DNA of 64,000 nucleotides from Linum tenue. Taxonomy: Eukaryota; Streptophyta; Magnoliopsida; Malpighiales; Linaceae. The stretch is from positions 35,050,066 to 35,114,065 of the forward strand of contig CAMGYJ010000006.1 in assembly GCA_946122785.1 (NCBI GenBank). Reading direction: 5' to 3'. Below, in pieces: positions 31,612 through 43,693 of the stretch. The notes below the pieces were generated by a model, which saw only the letters and a list, made by a program, of their open reading frames with translations, was not told the origin of the DNA and did no database searches. The first letter of the stretch is position 1; each line of letters begins with the position of its first letter. The position numbers were made by a program, and so were the translations under genes.

Positions 31612-32875
31612 GCATGACCCGGAGTAACCTTGCACCTTTGCTACCACTTGACGAGGACATAAACCAAACTCTCCGACTCCTAGCAAGGGAGAGAGAGCTA
31701 GCGGAGGCAAGGAGAAGGAGTGAAGAAAGGGGACGATGAGTAGGTCCCGGTGCTAGTGTGGAAGAAGTAGAAGAAGTGGAATTTGAACCCGTCATTGAGT
31801 AAAAATGGCGGGCAACCAAAGACAAGATGGAGCCGCCCAAGCTCGTCAGCTAAACGATGCGGCGGAGGAAGAGGAAGCCCCGAGGATAATGGGGTACTAT
31901 ATGGCCCCAAGGCCGGTGGACATTCAATCGCCAATCCTGCATCCTCCAGTGGCGGCAAACAATTTCGAGATCAAGCCAGATCTAGTGACTATGATAGAAA
32001 GCAATGCTTTATTCCACGGCCTTGAGAATTTTGGAAGAACGAGCTCCGCCATGGATCCAACCCCTCCCTCCTCCCGGTTTGACACTAGAAGAGAAGGTGG
32101 CACAAGCTTGTGAAAGCTATTGCCTCTCAATATTGGAGGAGAAAGAGGAGGTTGAAGGGGCGCTCAATGAAAACCATGTGGAGCTAGAGGAACTCACCCC
32201 GGAGAGCTCTCATGGTGAGAATGAACAAGAAGGTTGCATTGATGACTCCCATCATCTTCCCCTTCCCGAAAGCAACTTTGAAGACCAAGACACGAGTGCG
32301 GAGGAGCAAGAGAATCCATTCTATGAGCTTGCATGGCATCTTGCCCTCCAAACTGTGCTTGAAGACATGAATGGGAAGGAGGAAGAAGTGGTTGAAGAGG
32401 AGGAAGTGAGCGTTGAAGAGGAGGAAGATCTTTGGTGTTCCATTTGGAGGAATCAAATTTTGAAGAAGGAAGGGAGGTTGAGGAAAAAGTAGAAAGAGCA
32501 AGTGAGGTCCCATATGAAGATGAGGTCATGGTGGATAAAGCTTCAACAAGTTAAAAGTGCGAACAAAGCTTTCCACCCGACATCTATGCGCTTTTGGAGA
32601 AGGACCCATTTGCGTCTCTTTGCCAAGCCAAGGCCAAACCATCGGCAATCCGTCTTGGTGGATGCGATGGGGGTAAATCGATGATGCATTACATGGTATG
32701 GGGCAAAGAGAAGAAGGAAGAAGGAAAGAAGAAAAGGTCTCATGGATGGAGCCTCAATGCCACTCAAGTTCACGAGCCCCCAATCATTGACTCGTCCAAT
32801 GCTCGTGAGTTGAGACATCACCTCACCGACGAGAACCTCAACTTCGAGGAGGTTCTTGGGTGGAACGAAACTTGA
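31612..32875 (+). pseudogene. Athila-like Gypsy gag, internally deleted
   Basis: The start is MTRSNLAPLLPLDEDINQTL (31612-31680), a conserved gag N-terminus in this lineage. A frame carrying VDIQSPILHPPVAANNFEIK and LVTMIESNALFHGL follows (31805-32020). At FHGL the similarity breaks and is joined to a strongly acidic stretch (32100-32490, repeated EEE/VEEEE) and then a short tail ending at 32873. The nucleocapsid core, protease and all of pol are missing. Frames shift several times, so no functional gag is expected. Confidence 0.7.
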
Positions 32876-34829
32876 AGAGAAACTGTCCGGCTCACAACGT
32901 TAAAGAAGAGCTTGGTGGGAGGCAACCTAACCATCAACGATGTGTTTTCTTTTGGCTTTAATAAGTCTACCTTTTGTTTTGCCGCCTCCTTGCTCTTCCA
33001 GATCTCACCTGCCCTCCGCTCGCGAACACCAACATTCACTACTATCCGGTAACATCGTTCTACGTCCCTATTTTACGCTGTTGAGGGCAATGTCGAGCTT
33101 AAGTGTGTGTGTGTGTGGGGGGGGGGGTAGTCCTTTATGCATTTTTGTGTGAATGATTGGTGCAATTTTGAATTCTTGGAGCCTTGATGTATGCCGAAAT
33201 TTGAAAATTTTTTAGGGCTCCAAGAAATGCTTCTTCAAAATGGCCGGTTGGATGGTGAATCTTGTGCTTATTTGGCATCGCTCTTGATTGTTGCATATAG
33301 TCGAGTGCGTCCTATTAAGATGACTGAGAGTGTGTTAGGATTGTGCGAAGGCTTAGTTCTCATGTGTGCTTAAATGAATGGAATGTCTTGACTTGGTTAC
33401 TCTTCGGTTACAATTGCCATGCATCGAGTTTGTGAATGTGGAATAGACGATTGGGCGGCTAGGTAGCCTGTGAGTTTTGAGCCGATCGTTTCCTTCTTGT
33501 GTGATAGTTCTCTCTCACCACGGTGTGTAGCATCACAGTTGTCATTAGCGAGTAGGATGGAGGCATAGGATTAGTCCACGCCCATATGTTGATTGTCCCG
33601 AAATGTGTTATCGCTTAGTCAACCCCTTTGAGGCTTGTGACTTCAAGGGTCGTTCTTATGTTAGGAGCTTTTTGCTTATGAGCTTTATGGTGTTGATAGA
33701 ACAACCCCAATCCTTTCTTCGTGTCTTTACATGAGTCGTCCTTGTATCCCGAAGCTCTCACTTTTGAGTTCCATTGAGGTTCTACATAGGAGGATTATGT
33801 GCGGTTCTTGCTAGGAATGAAAAATGAAGTGTAGTGTTGGAGTGAGTTCATAAAAAGAGAGCATTGGTCATTAAATGTGTAGGTGGCATGTGTTTTACTC
33901 TCTAGTACCCCCCTCAAAAAGAAAAAAAAAAGAAAAGAAAAAGGAATCGAAAATGAGTTAATAAAACGGGGTAAATAAAGTAGAGGGTGCCACAAAAATC
34001 GAAGTGTATGCTCTAGGAGGGGTTTCTTGGAACTCAAGTCATTGAGACCCCCACATTGTTTTAGAACTCCTTCACTACGAAATCGAAAGGTGATAGCAAG
34101 AGAAGACCGAGAAAGAGCGCTTAAATGTAGTTCATGGTGGGTGATCGTTTGGAACAGAGAAGTAAGGCTTTTGGCCGATGCTAGTGGCCTTTGTTTGTAG
34201 AGAAGGTTCTTAGTCGAAACCATAGAACCTTCGGGTTTAGGTTTAAGATGCAGAACCTCATGTTGTGTTTGCCACTACCCAAAAGGCGTTTTCCCCATGT
34301 CCAAGACAATTGCCAGTCGTCTGAACTCGTGTCTAAGACCTCTGGACAAGATAGTGATGACAACTTTCCAGTGAACTCTAGCATTTAGAGGTTGCCGCCG
34401 TGGTGGTGAGATGGTAGGGATGAGTGGGGAGATTGTGCACATCTTTTGCACCAAAAAGGTCATGGCCCCACTGGTCGTGAGTGAGCGATTCATTATTGTT
34501 TTTGCATATTCATATCTATCCTGGTGAGGACCTATGTTGCCTTGTTGTCTGTTCCGTTGACTTCAGTTCTATGCATGGTCGGTTGTGATTGATTAAGTGG
34601 CCCGGTTGAAACTTGCATTGATTGTGGATAGAATGAGAACTTTTCATTTGCCCATTTTTTATGCAATTGAATGTCATTAGTGGTGGATGTCGGATTTGTT
34701 TGAGACGGTTCGAGTGTTGATGCCCAAATAGTCATTTGAGATGTCCCCTTGCTATCTCTAAAGGTTGAAATATTACCTAGGTTGAAAATGGTTTGCTTGG
34801 AGACAAGCAAACTTCTAAGTGTGGGGGAG
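32876..34829 (+). mobile_element. Athila-like internal 3' region with two purine tracts
   Basis: Contains the TTGAGGGCAATGTCGAGCTT motif (about 33084) followed by a (GT)n-G10 run, then about 1.7 kb of non-coding sequence closely matching 39400-41048, then TTGGAGACAAGCAAAC and the polypurine tract GTGTGGGGGAG (34819-34829). Athila-type elements carry a long region after pol, sometimes with an envelope-like ORF; none is recognisable here. Confidence 0.7.
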
Positions 34830-36356
34830 TGATTCAGGCCCAAATGTACACATTTTACCCCTCATTTCTTATTCGTTTAGCTTAGTATTTCATCGTTCCT
34901 CGACATATTTCACACTAGGTTGTGCTTCTTTTGATACATTTCAGGCCTAGCACGTGTGGAAGGGCTGAGGTCAAATTTTGGGATAATTGGAGGTTAATAA
35001 GCGCAAAAACCGAAGAAAAGTCCGAAGTCACCCAGTAACAGTGAAGTGCAGGCGTCCAGGAAGCAGCCGTAGTTCACGGTCAAACAAGGGAGTTCACGAT
35101 CTCCTAAGACCGTGAACTTCGAGCAGTCCAACGAGGTTTCAGAGCTTAATGACGCCAAGGGAGTTCACGGTCGCTAAGACCGTGAACTAGGGCCAATGAC
35201 CGTGAACAACAGAAGTGAAGCGGTGCGTTTTGGAGACGACACTTAGTTCACAAACACGTTTAGGTGTTCACGGCCGTGAACTGGCCAACACGTCCATGAA
35301 CTGGTCACTTTTAGGAAAATATGAAGACATCAGCGGGGAGAGAGAAGGGAGAGCTTGTTTTTGGAGAGAAAATCAATTCCCTCTCTAGGGTTTGCCCAGA
35401 AACACCAAATGGGAGTTCTTGAGAGAGAGAGAGAAAGAGAGAGAGTGTGCTATAGTGATCTTGGAGCATCATTGGAGGCTTGGGTGGATCTTGAAGACAA
35501 GGATTCAAGCCTAGAAGAAGAGGAAGAAGATCTTGAGATCAAATTTGTAATCCCTCTCTTCTCTCTCTAGAAGCTCACTCTTTTCTCTTAGGTGTTGTAG
35601 ATCCCTAACTAATACTTTGTAATTACTTGTTTAGATTCAATGATTTTGTATGGGTTTCCATCAATTTGAGTATTAGAGGTGTTTTCATGGTGATTGTGCT
35701 TAGTTGTGCTTTCCAAATCTTGTTTGCTTGCCTAACCTAGATTAGAGGAAAACCACACCTTTGTAGGTAGGCTTGACAAGCTTGGTTTTCCTGGGCACTT
35801 TGTGCCTACTATCTAGATTAGAGATGAAGGAGAGACCTAGGAAACCCCTAGAGACTGAGTGAGAGGATCGATTCTGTGACAAATCGATCTCTAGTGAATC
35901 CATCCCGTGACAAATGGGTCACTAGTTGCTCCTCCTAGCGGTTCCCCTAGACGTCGTGAGTGGATCTATCCCGTGACAAATCGATCGCTAGTGAATTGAT
36001 TCTGTAACAAATCGATCACTAGTTGCTCACCCCTTGCAGTTCACAACCACCTACACCACACGACTCTATTCAATCCAACGAGTCATGCTAGCTAGTTTGG
36101 GGGAAGCAACTCCTAGGTGAAGCTCCCTTAGTTAGAATTTTCCTTTATTTACTTCTATTTGCTTGTTTAGTTTGTAGTTCCATTAGTTCTAAACCCAAAA
36201 GTTACTTGCTAGATAATAACCTAAGCGATTGAAGTAGGGGTACATGGATCGGCCCGGGTTGATAATTAAAACCTACTTGCCATATGCTGCACCCCTCTAG
36301 AGTTTAACAACATGGGCTCTTAAGGGGATTTCTAGTGTGGTGTTTTGTGTGAGTCA
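34830..36356 (+). repeat. Athila-like Gypsy LTR shared by two units
   Basis: 1527 bases from TGATTCAGGCCC to TTGTGTGAGTCA. It follows a polypurine tract on the left, so it is the 3' LTR of the left unit, and it is followed by gag-protease on the right, so it also serves as 5' LTR of the right unit. The hairpin AGTTCACGGTCGCTAAGACC lies near 35160. A TGACAAATCGATC-type short repeat zone occupies 35860-36030. Confidence 0.8.
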
Positions 36357-36358
36357 AA

Positions 36359-37470
36359 GTGGGAAGTGGAAAGGTGAATCAGGGCGTCGCAGCTAAAGAA
36401 GTGATTGAGAAGGAAGATCCCAACCCGAAGGATGGAGAGAATGGGCCCTCGAGGAGAGAGAGGAAAGCGGCAAGGAAGGCATCGCCGAAACTACCTCCGG
36501 TTGTTGAGTACAAGTCACCTCTTCCTTTCCCTACGCGGATGTACAAGGAGAGGTTGGAGAACAAGTGTGAAGGTTTTATGGAAATGCCCCGCAACCTCCA
36601 CCTCAATATCCCTTTCCTTGAAGCCATGACTCAAATTCCAAGATATGCAAAGTACCTCAAAGGATTCCTCACCAAGAAACCAAAGTTTGAAGGCATCACC
36701 AACGTGACTCTTGGCGAGGAGTGTTCGGCTTTCCTCCTCAACCGCTTGCCCAAAAATCGGTCCGACCCAGGTAGCTTTACTATCCCTCTTGGTATTGGTA
36801 ACCATCATATACACAATGCTTTGGCGGTAGTGTTAATGTGATGCCCTACAAGCTTTTCAAAAAGTTAGAAGTAGGTGAACTTAAGACCACTAAGTTTAGC
36901 ATCACCTTAGCCGACCGTTCGGTCATTAGCCCGAGAGGCATTGTGGAGGACATGTTGGTGCGAGTAGGAAAGTTTTGCTATCCTACCGATTTCGTGATTC
37001 TCGATATAAACGAGGACTCGGATATGCTGCTCATACTCGGTCATGCATTCCTCGCCACCGCCAAGGCATTGATAGACGTTAATGAGGGGACCTTAATTCT
37101 GAGGGATGGTGAGGAGAGAATCATTATTAAAATCGACCCTAAGGCTAGAAGTGAGGAAGTGAAGGAGTTGGTTTCGAATGATTTGAATGCGAGTGGAAGA
37201 GAGCCTCTCAAGGCAAACCCCACTATTACTTGTGTTGCTTGTGGTGATGTTGAGCAGGAAGTCAATGAGGGTACTATGCCCAAGGAAAAGAGGAAGAATG
37301 CTTGGAGGCAAAAGATCAAGCAAGCTTTGGCCCGAAGGAAGGAGAAGGCCAAATCTAAGTTGGCCAACCAAGAGGGCCAACTCATGGAGCTTAAGATGGA
37401 GGCTACAAGCCGCGCCCCGAAAGTGTGGTGGATCCACTCTCAGTGGCATCACGTTCCAAGATGTGATTGA
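36359..37470 (+). pseudogene. Athila-like gag-protease fragment with the protease active site deleted
   Basis: The first frame (36359-36841) has YKSPLPFPTRMYKERLENK, then LEAMTQIPRYAKYLKGFLT and SAFLLNRLPKN...DPGSFTIPL, the segment that precedes the retropepsin domain in Athila-type polyproteins. The second frame (36838-37470) continues MMPYKLFKKLEVGELK, then ITLADRSVISPRGIVEDMLV and FVILDINEDSDMLLILGHAF, the protease body. The junction lacks the DLGAS catalytic triad region and changes frame, consistent with a deletion of about ten bases. After 37140 a basic tail runs out; RT and integrase are absent, and the DNA jumps to the post-pol region (GGAAGGCAACCCAACGGAGG). Confidence 0.8.
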
Positions 37471-40400
37471 TCCCCAAACGTGAAGCTAATGACGATAACT
37501 TAGCGCTTGTTGGAAGGCAACCCAACGGAGGTTTATTTTCTTTTTTCTTAATTTCGTTTTTTTTGTCAAGTGAAGAGTTCAAGTGTTCAAGTGGTATCCC
37601 CGTGAACAGGCAAACGTGTCTGTGAACTGGGCGCTTTTGCATGTTCACCACCTATCGACCAACCTCAGTTCACAGACGGATTTGAGTGTTCACGGTCTAT
37701 AAGAGCGTGAATAGGTCAACGCGTCCGTGAACTCAGTGCTTCGCCTATAAAAGGGGCGTGAACGGCGAATCTTCACTTCACGACCCCAAACTCGCCGGAA
37801 AATTCAAATTCTCGCTGGAAAACCGCGAAATTCCGACGATTTCCATTTTTTCACCTCTTTCCAGCGAGCAAAACCCAAAACCAACTTCATACCCATTCTT
37901 TCCTCGTCAAAACCGGCCTGTGCTGTAATTTTGGGGAGATTTGGAGCAAGTTTTTTTCTGGTCAAGTCACTGGCGGCGATTCTTGGACGAGCTTCCGACG
38001 AAGCTCCGGCGACACCTCTCCGACCTGTTTTCGCCATTTTTCGCCTTCCTCGCCGCACCTCACTTCCTCCTACGTCCTACATGCATCTCTAGATTGGTTT
38101 TTGAGCTCTACCTTGTTAATGTTGGGAGAATCGGATTAGGTAGGGAAGTGAGGATGATTTTGATGCTTTGGATGTTGAACCTAGAATTAGGTGGATTAGG
38201 TTAGGAATGGCAATGGGGCAGGTCCGGGGCGAGTTTCTTGGTACCCAGACCCGCCCCGTGGCAGGTCGGGTCCAGGTCGGGTAATTGATCTCGGGTCGCG
38301 GGTCGAGGCAGGTCGACCCAATGGGTATGCAATTTATATTAAAAACATTAGCAATATTCGTTATTTTTATTATAAGACTAAGAAAACAAACAATCTTATG
38401 ACAATTGTAGTTAAATTATTGGAGAAATTGAGGTTTTCACTAATTTACAACTTTCTTATAGCTAAAAATATGATGCAATAAAAGGATAATCCTAAGTAAT
38501 TCGACTAAGATTACATGTAATTTAGATAAGAACGGGTCGAGAATGGGGCGGGTCAGGGCAGGTCGGGTCGATGAGACTACCCATGCCCGCCCCAAAACAG
38601 GTCAAACAGGTCGGGTAAAACGGGTCAGGTCAAAATTGCCATCCCTAGATTAGGTTGATTAAATGGTGGAATGTTGTTGCATGAGCCTATTTGAGCCTTG
38701 GTGGGCGTGTTTGAACCGAATTGCCTTCATTTTTAGAATTTGCCAACCAAGTGCTATTTTGTGAATGCGTGTGGCAATTTATGCTTGATTGGTGGATGGT
38801 GGCTACCGTGGTTTGGGTTGCGGTTCAAAATTTTGTATGAATGAACTGTGAAGTACCCACAACCATGCCACAGTGTGCTTGAACTTAAATGTTTGCAATC
38901 CGTAGTGGAAGTATAAGTGTGGGGGGAATCTCTTTTCCTCCCAATGAGCAACATTTGATGATTGTTTCCACGTATGGTGTATGTTGCTAATTTTTGCAGG
39001 ATGCTTAACTTGGATCACGAGTACATTAGCTACCTGGTGCATCACGCGGAGTTTAGCGACAAGTTTGCCTACCAGAGGTAGCCGACGAGTGAGACGTGTG
39101 GCAGAGCTGATTTCTTTCGCTCCACTTCTCCACTTGTAACTTTGAACTCGTTTTTGTTATTTTTCTTTCTTTTGTGTGTGTGTGTGACTATAAACTACTA
39201 TCGTGTTGTGTTTGTAATAACCTTGCCTCGAGCGAGTCGTATTGTGTTTGTGTGTGTGTATTTTTGTCTCTCTTTGAAGCTCCAAATCTCCTACCCCGGA
39301 AAGAATTACAACTTTCACTCACCAAGCTCAAGCGATAACATCATTCTACCCCTATCTTACGCCATTGAGGGCAATGTCGAGCTTAAGTATGGGTGGTAGT
39401 TTACTATTATGCTTGTGTGAGTGTGATTTATGCTTGGAGCATTGATGTATGCAAAATTTGAGGGCTCCAAGCAATGTTTGCATGATCAAAGTGGTCGGTT
39501 TGTGGGAAAATCTCGTGTTTATTAGCATTGATCTTGATTTGTTGCATGTGATCGAGTATATCCTATGATGATGACTAAGAGGTCCATTAGGATGGTGCAA
39601 AATTTTAGTTCTCATGTGTGCAGAAATGAATGGATGTCTTGACTTGATTACTTGTTGACTACAATTTGCCATGCATTGTGTTTTGTGAATTGGAATAGAT
39701 GGTTGGGTGACTAGGTAGCCCTGTGAGCTTTGAGCCGATCGTTTTCTTGTGTGCTTAGATCCATCTTACCATGGCGAGTAACATCGCAGTTGTCACTAGT
39801 GAGTATGATGGAGGCATAGGATTAGTCAACGCCCAAATGTTGATTGTCCCGAAATTTGTTATCCACTAGTCAACCCCTTTTGAGCCTTGTGACTTCGAGG
39901 ATCGTTCTTAAGTTAGGAGCTTCGTGCTTGTGAGCTTAATGGTGTTGATAGAACGACCCCCAGTCCTTTCTTCGTGTCTAAACATGAGTCATCCTTGTGT
40001 CTCGGAGCTCTCACTTTTGAGTTTCCATAGAGGTTCTACATAGGAGGTTTGTGTGCGGTTCTTGCAAGGAATGGAAAAGGAAGTGTAGTGTTGGAGTGAG
40101 TTCTTGAAAAGAGAGCACTGGTCGTTAAATGTATAGGTGGCGAGTGTTTTTACTCTGTGGTACCCCCCTCAAAAAGAAAAAAAAAAGATTCGGAAAAGAG
40201 ATAATAAAATGTGGTAAATAAAGTAGAGATTGCCACGGAAAACCAAAGTGTATGCTCTAGGAGGGGTTTCTTGGCACTCAAGCCATTGAAACCCCCACAT
40301 TGTTTTAGAACTCCTTCACTACCAAACCATAATGTGATAGCAAGAGTAGACCGAAGAAGAGCGCTTAAATGTATTTCACGATGGGTGAGAGTTTGGAAGG

Positions 40401-41048
40401 GAGAGATAAGGTTTTTCGCCGTTGCTAGTGGCCTTTGGTTGAAGAGAAGGGTCTTAGTCGAAACCATGGAGCCTTCGGGGTTTAGGTTGAAGATGTAGAA
40501 CCTCATGTCGTGTTTGCCACCACCCAAAAAGCTTTTTCCCCATGTTCAAGACAATTGCCAGTCATTTGAACCCGTGTCTAAGACCTCCGGACAAGCTAGT
40601 GGTGAGATGATAGGGCCGAGTGTTGATGATTGTGCACATATTTTGCACCAAAAAGGTCTCGACCCCGCTGGTCTTGAGAGTGAGTGATTCATTCTTATTT
40701 TGCATGTCATATCATACCCCGGCGAGGACCTTTGTTTCCTTTCCATTTGTTCCTCAGACTTGAATTCTATGTATGGTTAGTTGTGGTTGATAAGTGGTCT
40801 CGTTGAGACTTGCATTGATCCATGAACAAGGTGAGAACTTTTCGTTTGCCGACTTTTGGTGGCCTCGAAGGTCGTTTGTGGTGGATGTCGGTATTGCCTT
40901 CAACGGTCCATGTATTAATTGCCAATAGCCATTGAGAATTCCCACTTTGTGCCCTTTGAGTTGTCCCCAAAATATTTTTGTAGGTTGAAATATTACCTTG
41001 TGTGAAGTGGTTTGCTTGGGGACAAGCAAACGTCTAAGTGTGGGGGAG
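37471..41048 (+). mobile_element. Athila-like internal 3' region with a hAT MITE inside
   Basis: Starts with the post-pol AGGCAACCCAACGGAGG stretch, then has TTCACGG/CCGTGAAC motifs (37580-37760) like those of the LTRs, a short frame beginning MLNLDHEYISYLVHHAEFSD at 39001 that I do not recognise, the TTGAGGGCAATGTCGAGCTT motif (about 39364), and about 1.65 kb matching 33150-34829. It ends with GGGGACAAGCAAACGTCTAA and polypurine tract GTGTGGGGGAG (41038-41048). Confidence 0.7.
38202..38647. mobile_element. hAT MITE
   Basis: 446 bases with a perfect 8-base duplication GATTAGGT (38194-38201, 38648-38655). Ends are TAGGAATGGCAATGGGGC and, reversed, TAGGGATGGCAATTTTGACC. Subterminal GGTCGGGT/GGGCGGGTC motifs are dense; the centre is AT-rich. 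No coding capacity. Confidence 0.9.
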
Positions 41049-42500
41049 TAATTCGGGCATAATTGTACGCATTTTACCCCCGTTTTCCTTAGGAGTTTGG
41101 GGCAATTGAGCTCCTTAAAGGGTGGTTTTACGCTAGGTTTCTTGTGTTTTAGCACGTTTCAGGATCTAATAGGTGAAACAAGCCACGAAGTGGAAAGTTG
41201 GACGAAAAGGAGCGGAAACCGGGAGAAGAGGTGAAAAACCGGCAGTTCACGATTTCCCTTGTGAGTTCACGGTCTGCTAAGACCGTGAAGAGGAGGCATG
41301 GGCCGTGAACATCAAGGCGTTCAGGGCACTTCCAGAAATTACTGACGCCATGGGAGTTCACGGTCACTAAGACCGTGAACTGGAGTTGTTGCCCGTGGAT
41401 CTGAGCAAGCGAAGCGGTGTATTTCGACGCCAACCTTGAGTTGACGGACGCGTTCAATAGTTCACGGCCGTGAATTGAGGCCGTGAAATGAGCCCGATCC
41501 CTTTTCAAAAGGAGAGCTGAAAGGAAGAAAGAGGGGGGAGCCCAAGAGTGAGAAAGTGTTTTCTTCTTCAGATTTTAGAGAGAGAAAGAACGAACCAAAG
41601 AAGAAACAAGGCTAGGGTTTGCTCCAAGTGGTGAATTGGGAAGATTCTCCCCAAGAGAAGATCAACACAAGCTCAAAGGAAATTAAAGGCATTACCATGA
41701 CGGTTTCTACCTCTTCCTCTTGTGTTCTTCCCCTTTCTAGCATGGAGTAGTTTCCTTTTTCACTTGGGTGTTGTGAAACCCTAACTATTTGCCATGTAGT
41801 TGTTGTGTGAATTGAAAGATTGTTTATGGGTGTTGTTTATTTCAATGATTGAGGTATTTTTCATGTTGATTGTGCATGTTTGTGCTTAGCAATCCAATTG
41901 GCCATTCTAACCTAGATTAGAGGAAAAACCCCCTTTCAAGGGAGGCTCAATTGAGTTGGGATTCCTACGGCTTTTTAAGCCACATATCTAGGTTAATGTA
42001 GGGCAAACCTCTATGTTGAATTTGGCAATTTGGTTAAGCGCGATTAAGCCGACCAACCTTTGGGTTGAGTGAGAGAGTAAGTCAACCATAGATTGCCTTA
42101 ACCAAGAGGGTTACTTGAGTAGCCTATAATGTATCCTTTGGTTTGGCAATCGAGAGTGTGTTCTACGACCATTGTTGCATTTCCTAGCGGTTCGCGGTCA
42201 CCTTGCCCATAGCAGCAATCTCTTTGAGTCACATGCCATGGTAGTAGTTATGGTGAAGCGACACCCGAGTGATCCTTCTCACAAAGAGCTTTCAAAACCA
42301 TTTACTTTTGCCTTGTTTTACTTTACTTAGCAAACTTTTCAACCAAAACCGATATGCTAGATAATGTTTCAAACAATTGAAGTAGGGGTACACAGACCGG
42401 CCCGAGTCGAAATTTAAACATACTTGCTCGGTATTGCACCCTACTAAGGTTTATACTTGAACCTAAGGCATGAATTAATTGTGATATTCGGAACGAATTA
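41049..42500 (+). repeat. Athila-like Gypsy 3' LTR
   Basis: About 1452 bases following a polypurine tract. The first dinucleotide is TA in place of TG (TAATTCGGGCATAATTG) and the end is GGAACGAATTA where the relatives have GACGAGTCA, so both ends have mutated. The internal order of motifs matches 20411-22863 most closely (GCTGAAAGGAAGAAAGAGGG, CACTTGGGTGTTGTGAAACC). Confidence 0.75.
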
Positions 42501-42690
42501 GTGGTACAAAATTATTTTTAGGTGTAAATAAATGCCCCAAATATTTAGTACATAAGAATTATGGACTAAATAGTTGACACCAACTTGACCACCTAAAAAT
42601 TGAATGCCATCAATCCCTTTCCTTAGCCGATATTCGGCCTTTAACTATTAACAGGCAATAAATTTTGATTCGCCCTCCCAGCCTCCAAAC

Positions 42691-43540
42691 CAATGCTGTC
42701 AAAACCGAACCGGAGTATGAACCGATATAGTGAGCGGCTCGCACTTTATTTGTTCGGCCGGTGTTAGACCGCTAAAAACAGTTAACGAACCGATACCTTA
42801 TAAACAAGAATATGATAAATACTATACATATTAGACCATAAATTCACAATAGAATTCATCACTAATAAAAAAATTTAAAATATGAGTATTAAAGTTCAAA
42901 CATCATATGAACCACACTATTTTCAAATAAAAACAATGAATAAATAGTCAAATTTATATAATTATTAATTTTCCATTTTAGTTCTAAAATCCAAAATTTA
43001 GATTTCTAGTCATGACCATCTAGCATTATGATTATGAAAATGTTAAAATTATGCGGAAAAAATGTAGGTTGTCCATATAATTAACCAAAATAAAAAAAAA
43101 ACTAAAAAATAAAAAATCCATACGAGACATGCAGATGGCATTGGGAAGGAAAAGTTCAACGCATGCAGCATTCCACCTTATAATTTGAAAGAATGAATGT
43201 GTTTTTTAATAAATAAAAAAGAAGAAACTAATACTAGCTAAAAAGATTATTGGCGCACCAAAAAAGAGGTGAAAAGCCCATTTTCCGGGAAGCGGAGAGA
43301 CAGCCCAGCGTCTCAACTCCTGTGCACTTCTCGGATACCGTACTAATTCATTCAATATGAGATTTGATAGCTTAGAGCTGGCTGATCGAGTTGAATGGTT
43401 TTGGCAGTTAATTGTTCAAACCTTTAACTAGCCGGCCAATTCAACCGTAGCGTTTTTTTAACTGTTCCGAGCTGGGTTGGTGATCGGGTCCCGGTTTTAC
43501 CGGTCCGACCGACCGGCTCGGCTCGGTTTTGACAGGACTA
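42691..43540. mobile_element. Non-autonomous hAT element
   Basis: 850 bases flanked by perfect 8-base duplications CTCCAAAC (42683-42690, 43541-43548). Ends are CAATGCTGTCAAAACCGAACC and, reversed, TAGTCCTGTCAAAACCGAGCC. The centre is AT-rich with no transposase frame. Confidence 0.85.
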
Positions 43541-43693
43541 CTCCAAACTCAAGGAAACATGTTTACTTCATAAAAACCCTTTCTTTTGCCACCAACTGCA
43601 TCACGTTGTGGTGGGAAGTAAAACACACTTATTTTAAGCCTTTCCACTCTGCCTGTGCGACATCCAAGTCTTCACACCGTCTATCCACTCGAC

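Noticed and set aside
39001..39080. Envelope-like ORF in the Athila-like internal region
   Set aside because: Only about 26 residues are open (MLNLDHEYISYL...), with no transmembrane segment or extended frame to support it.
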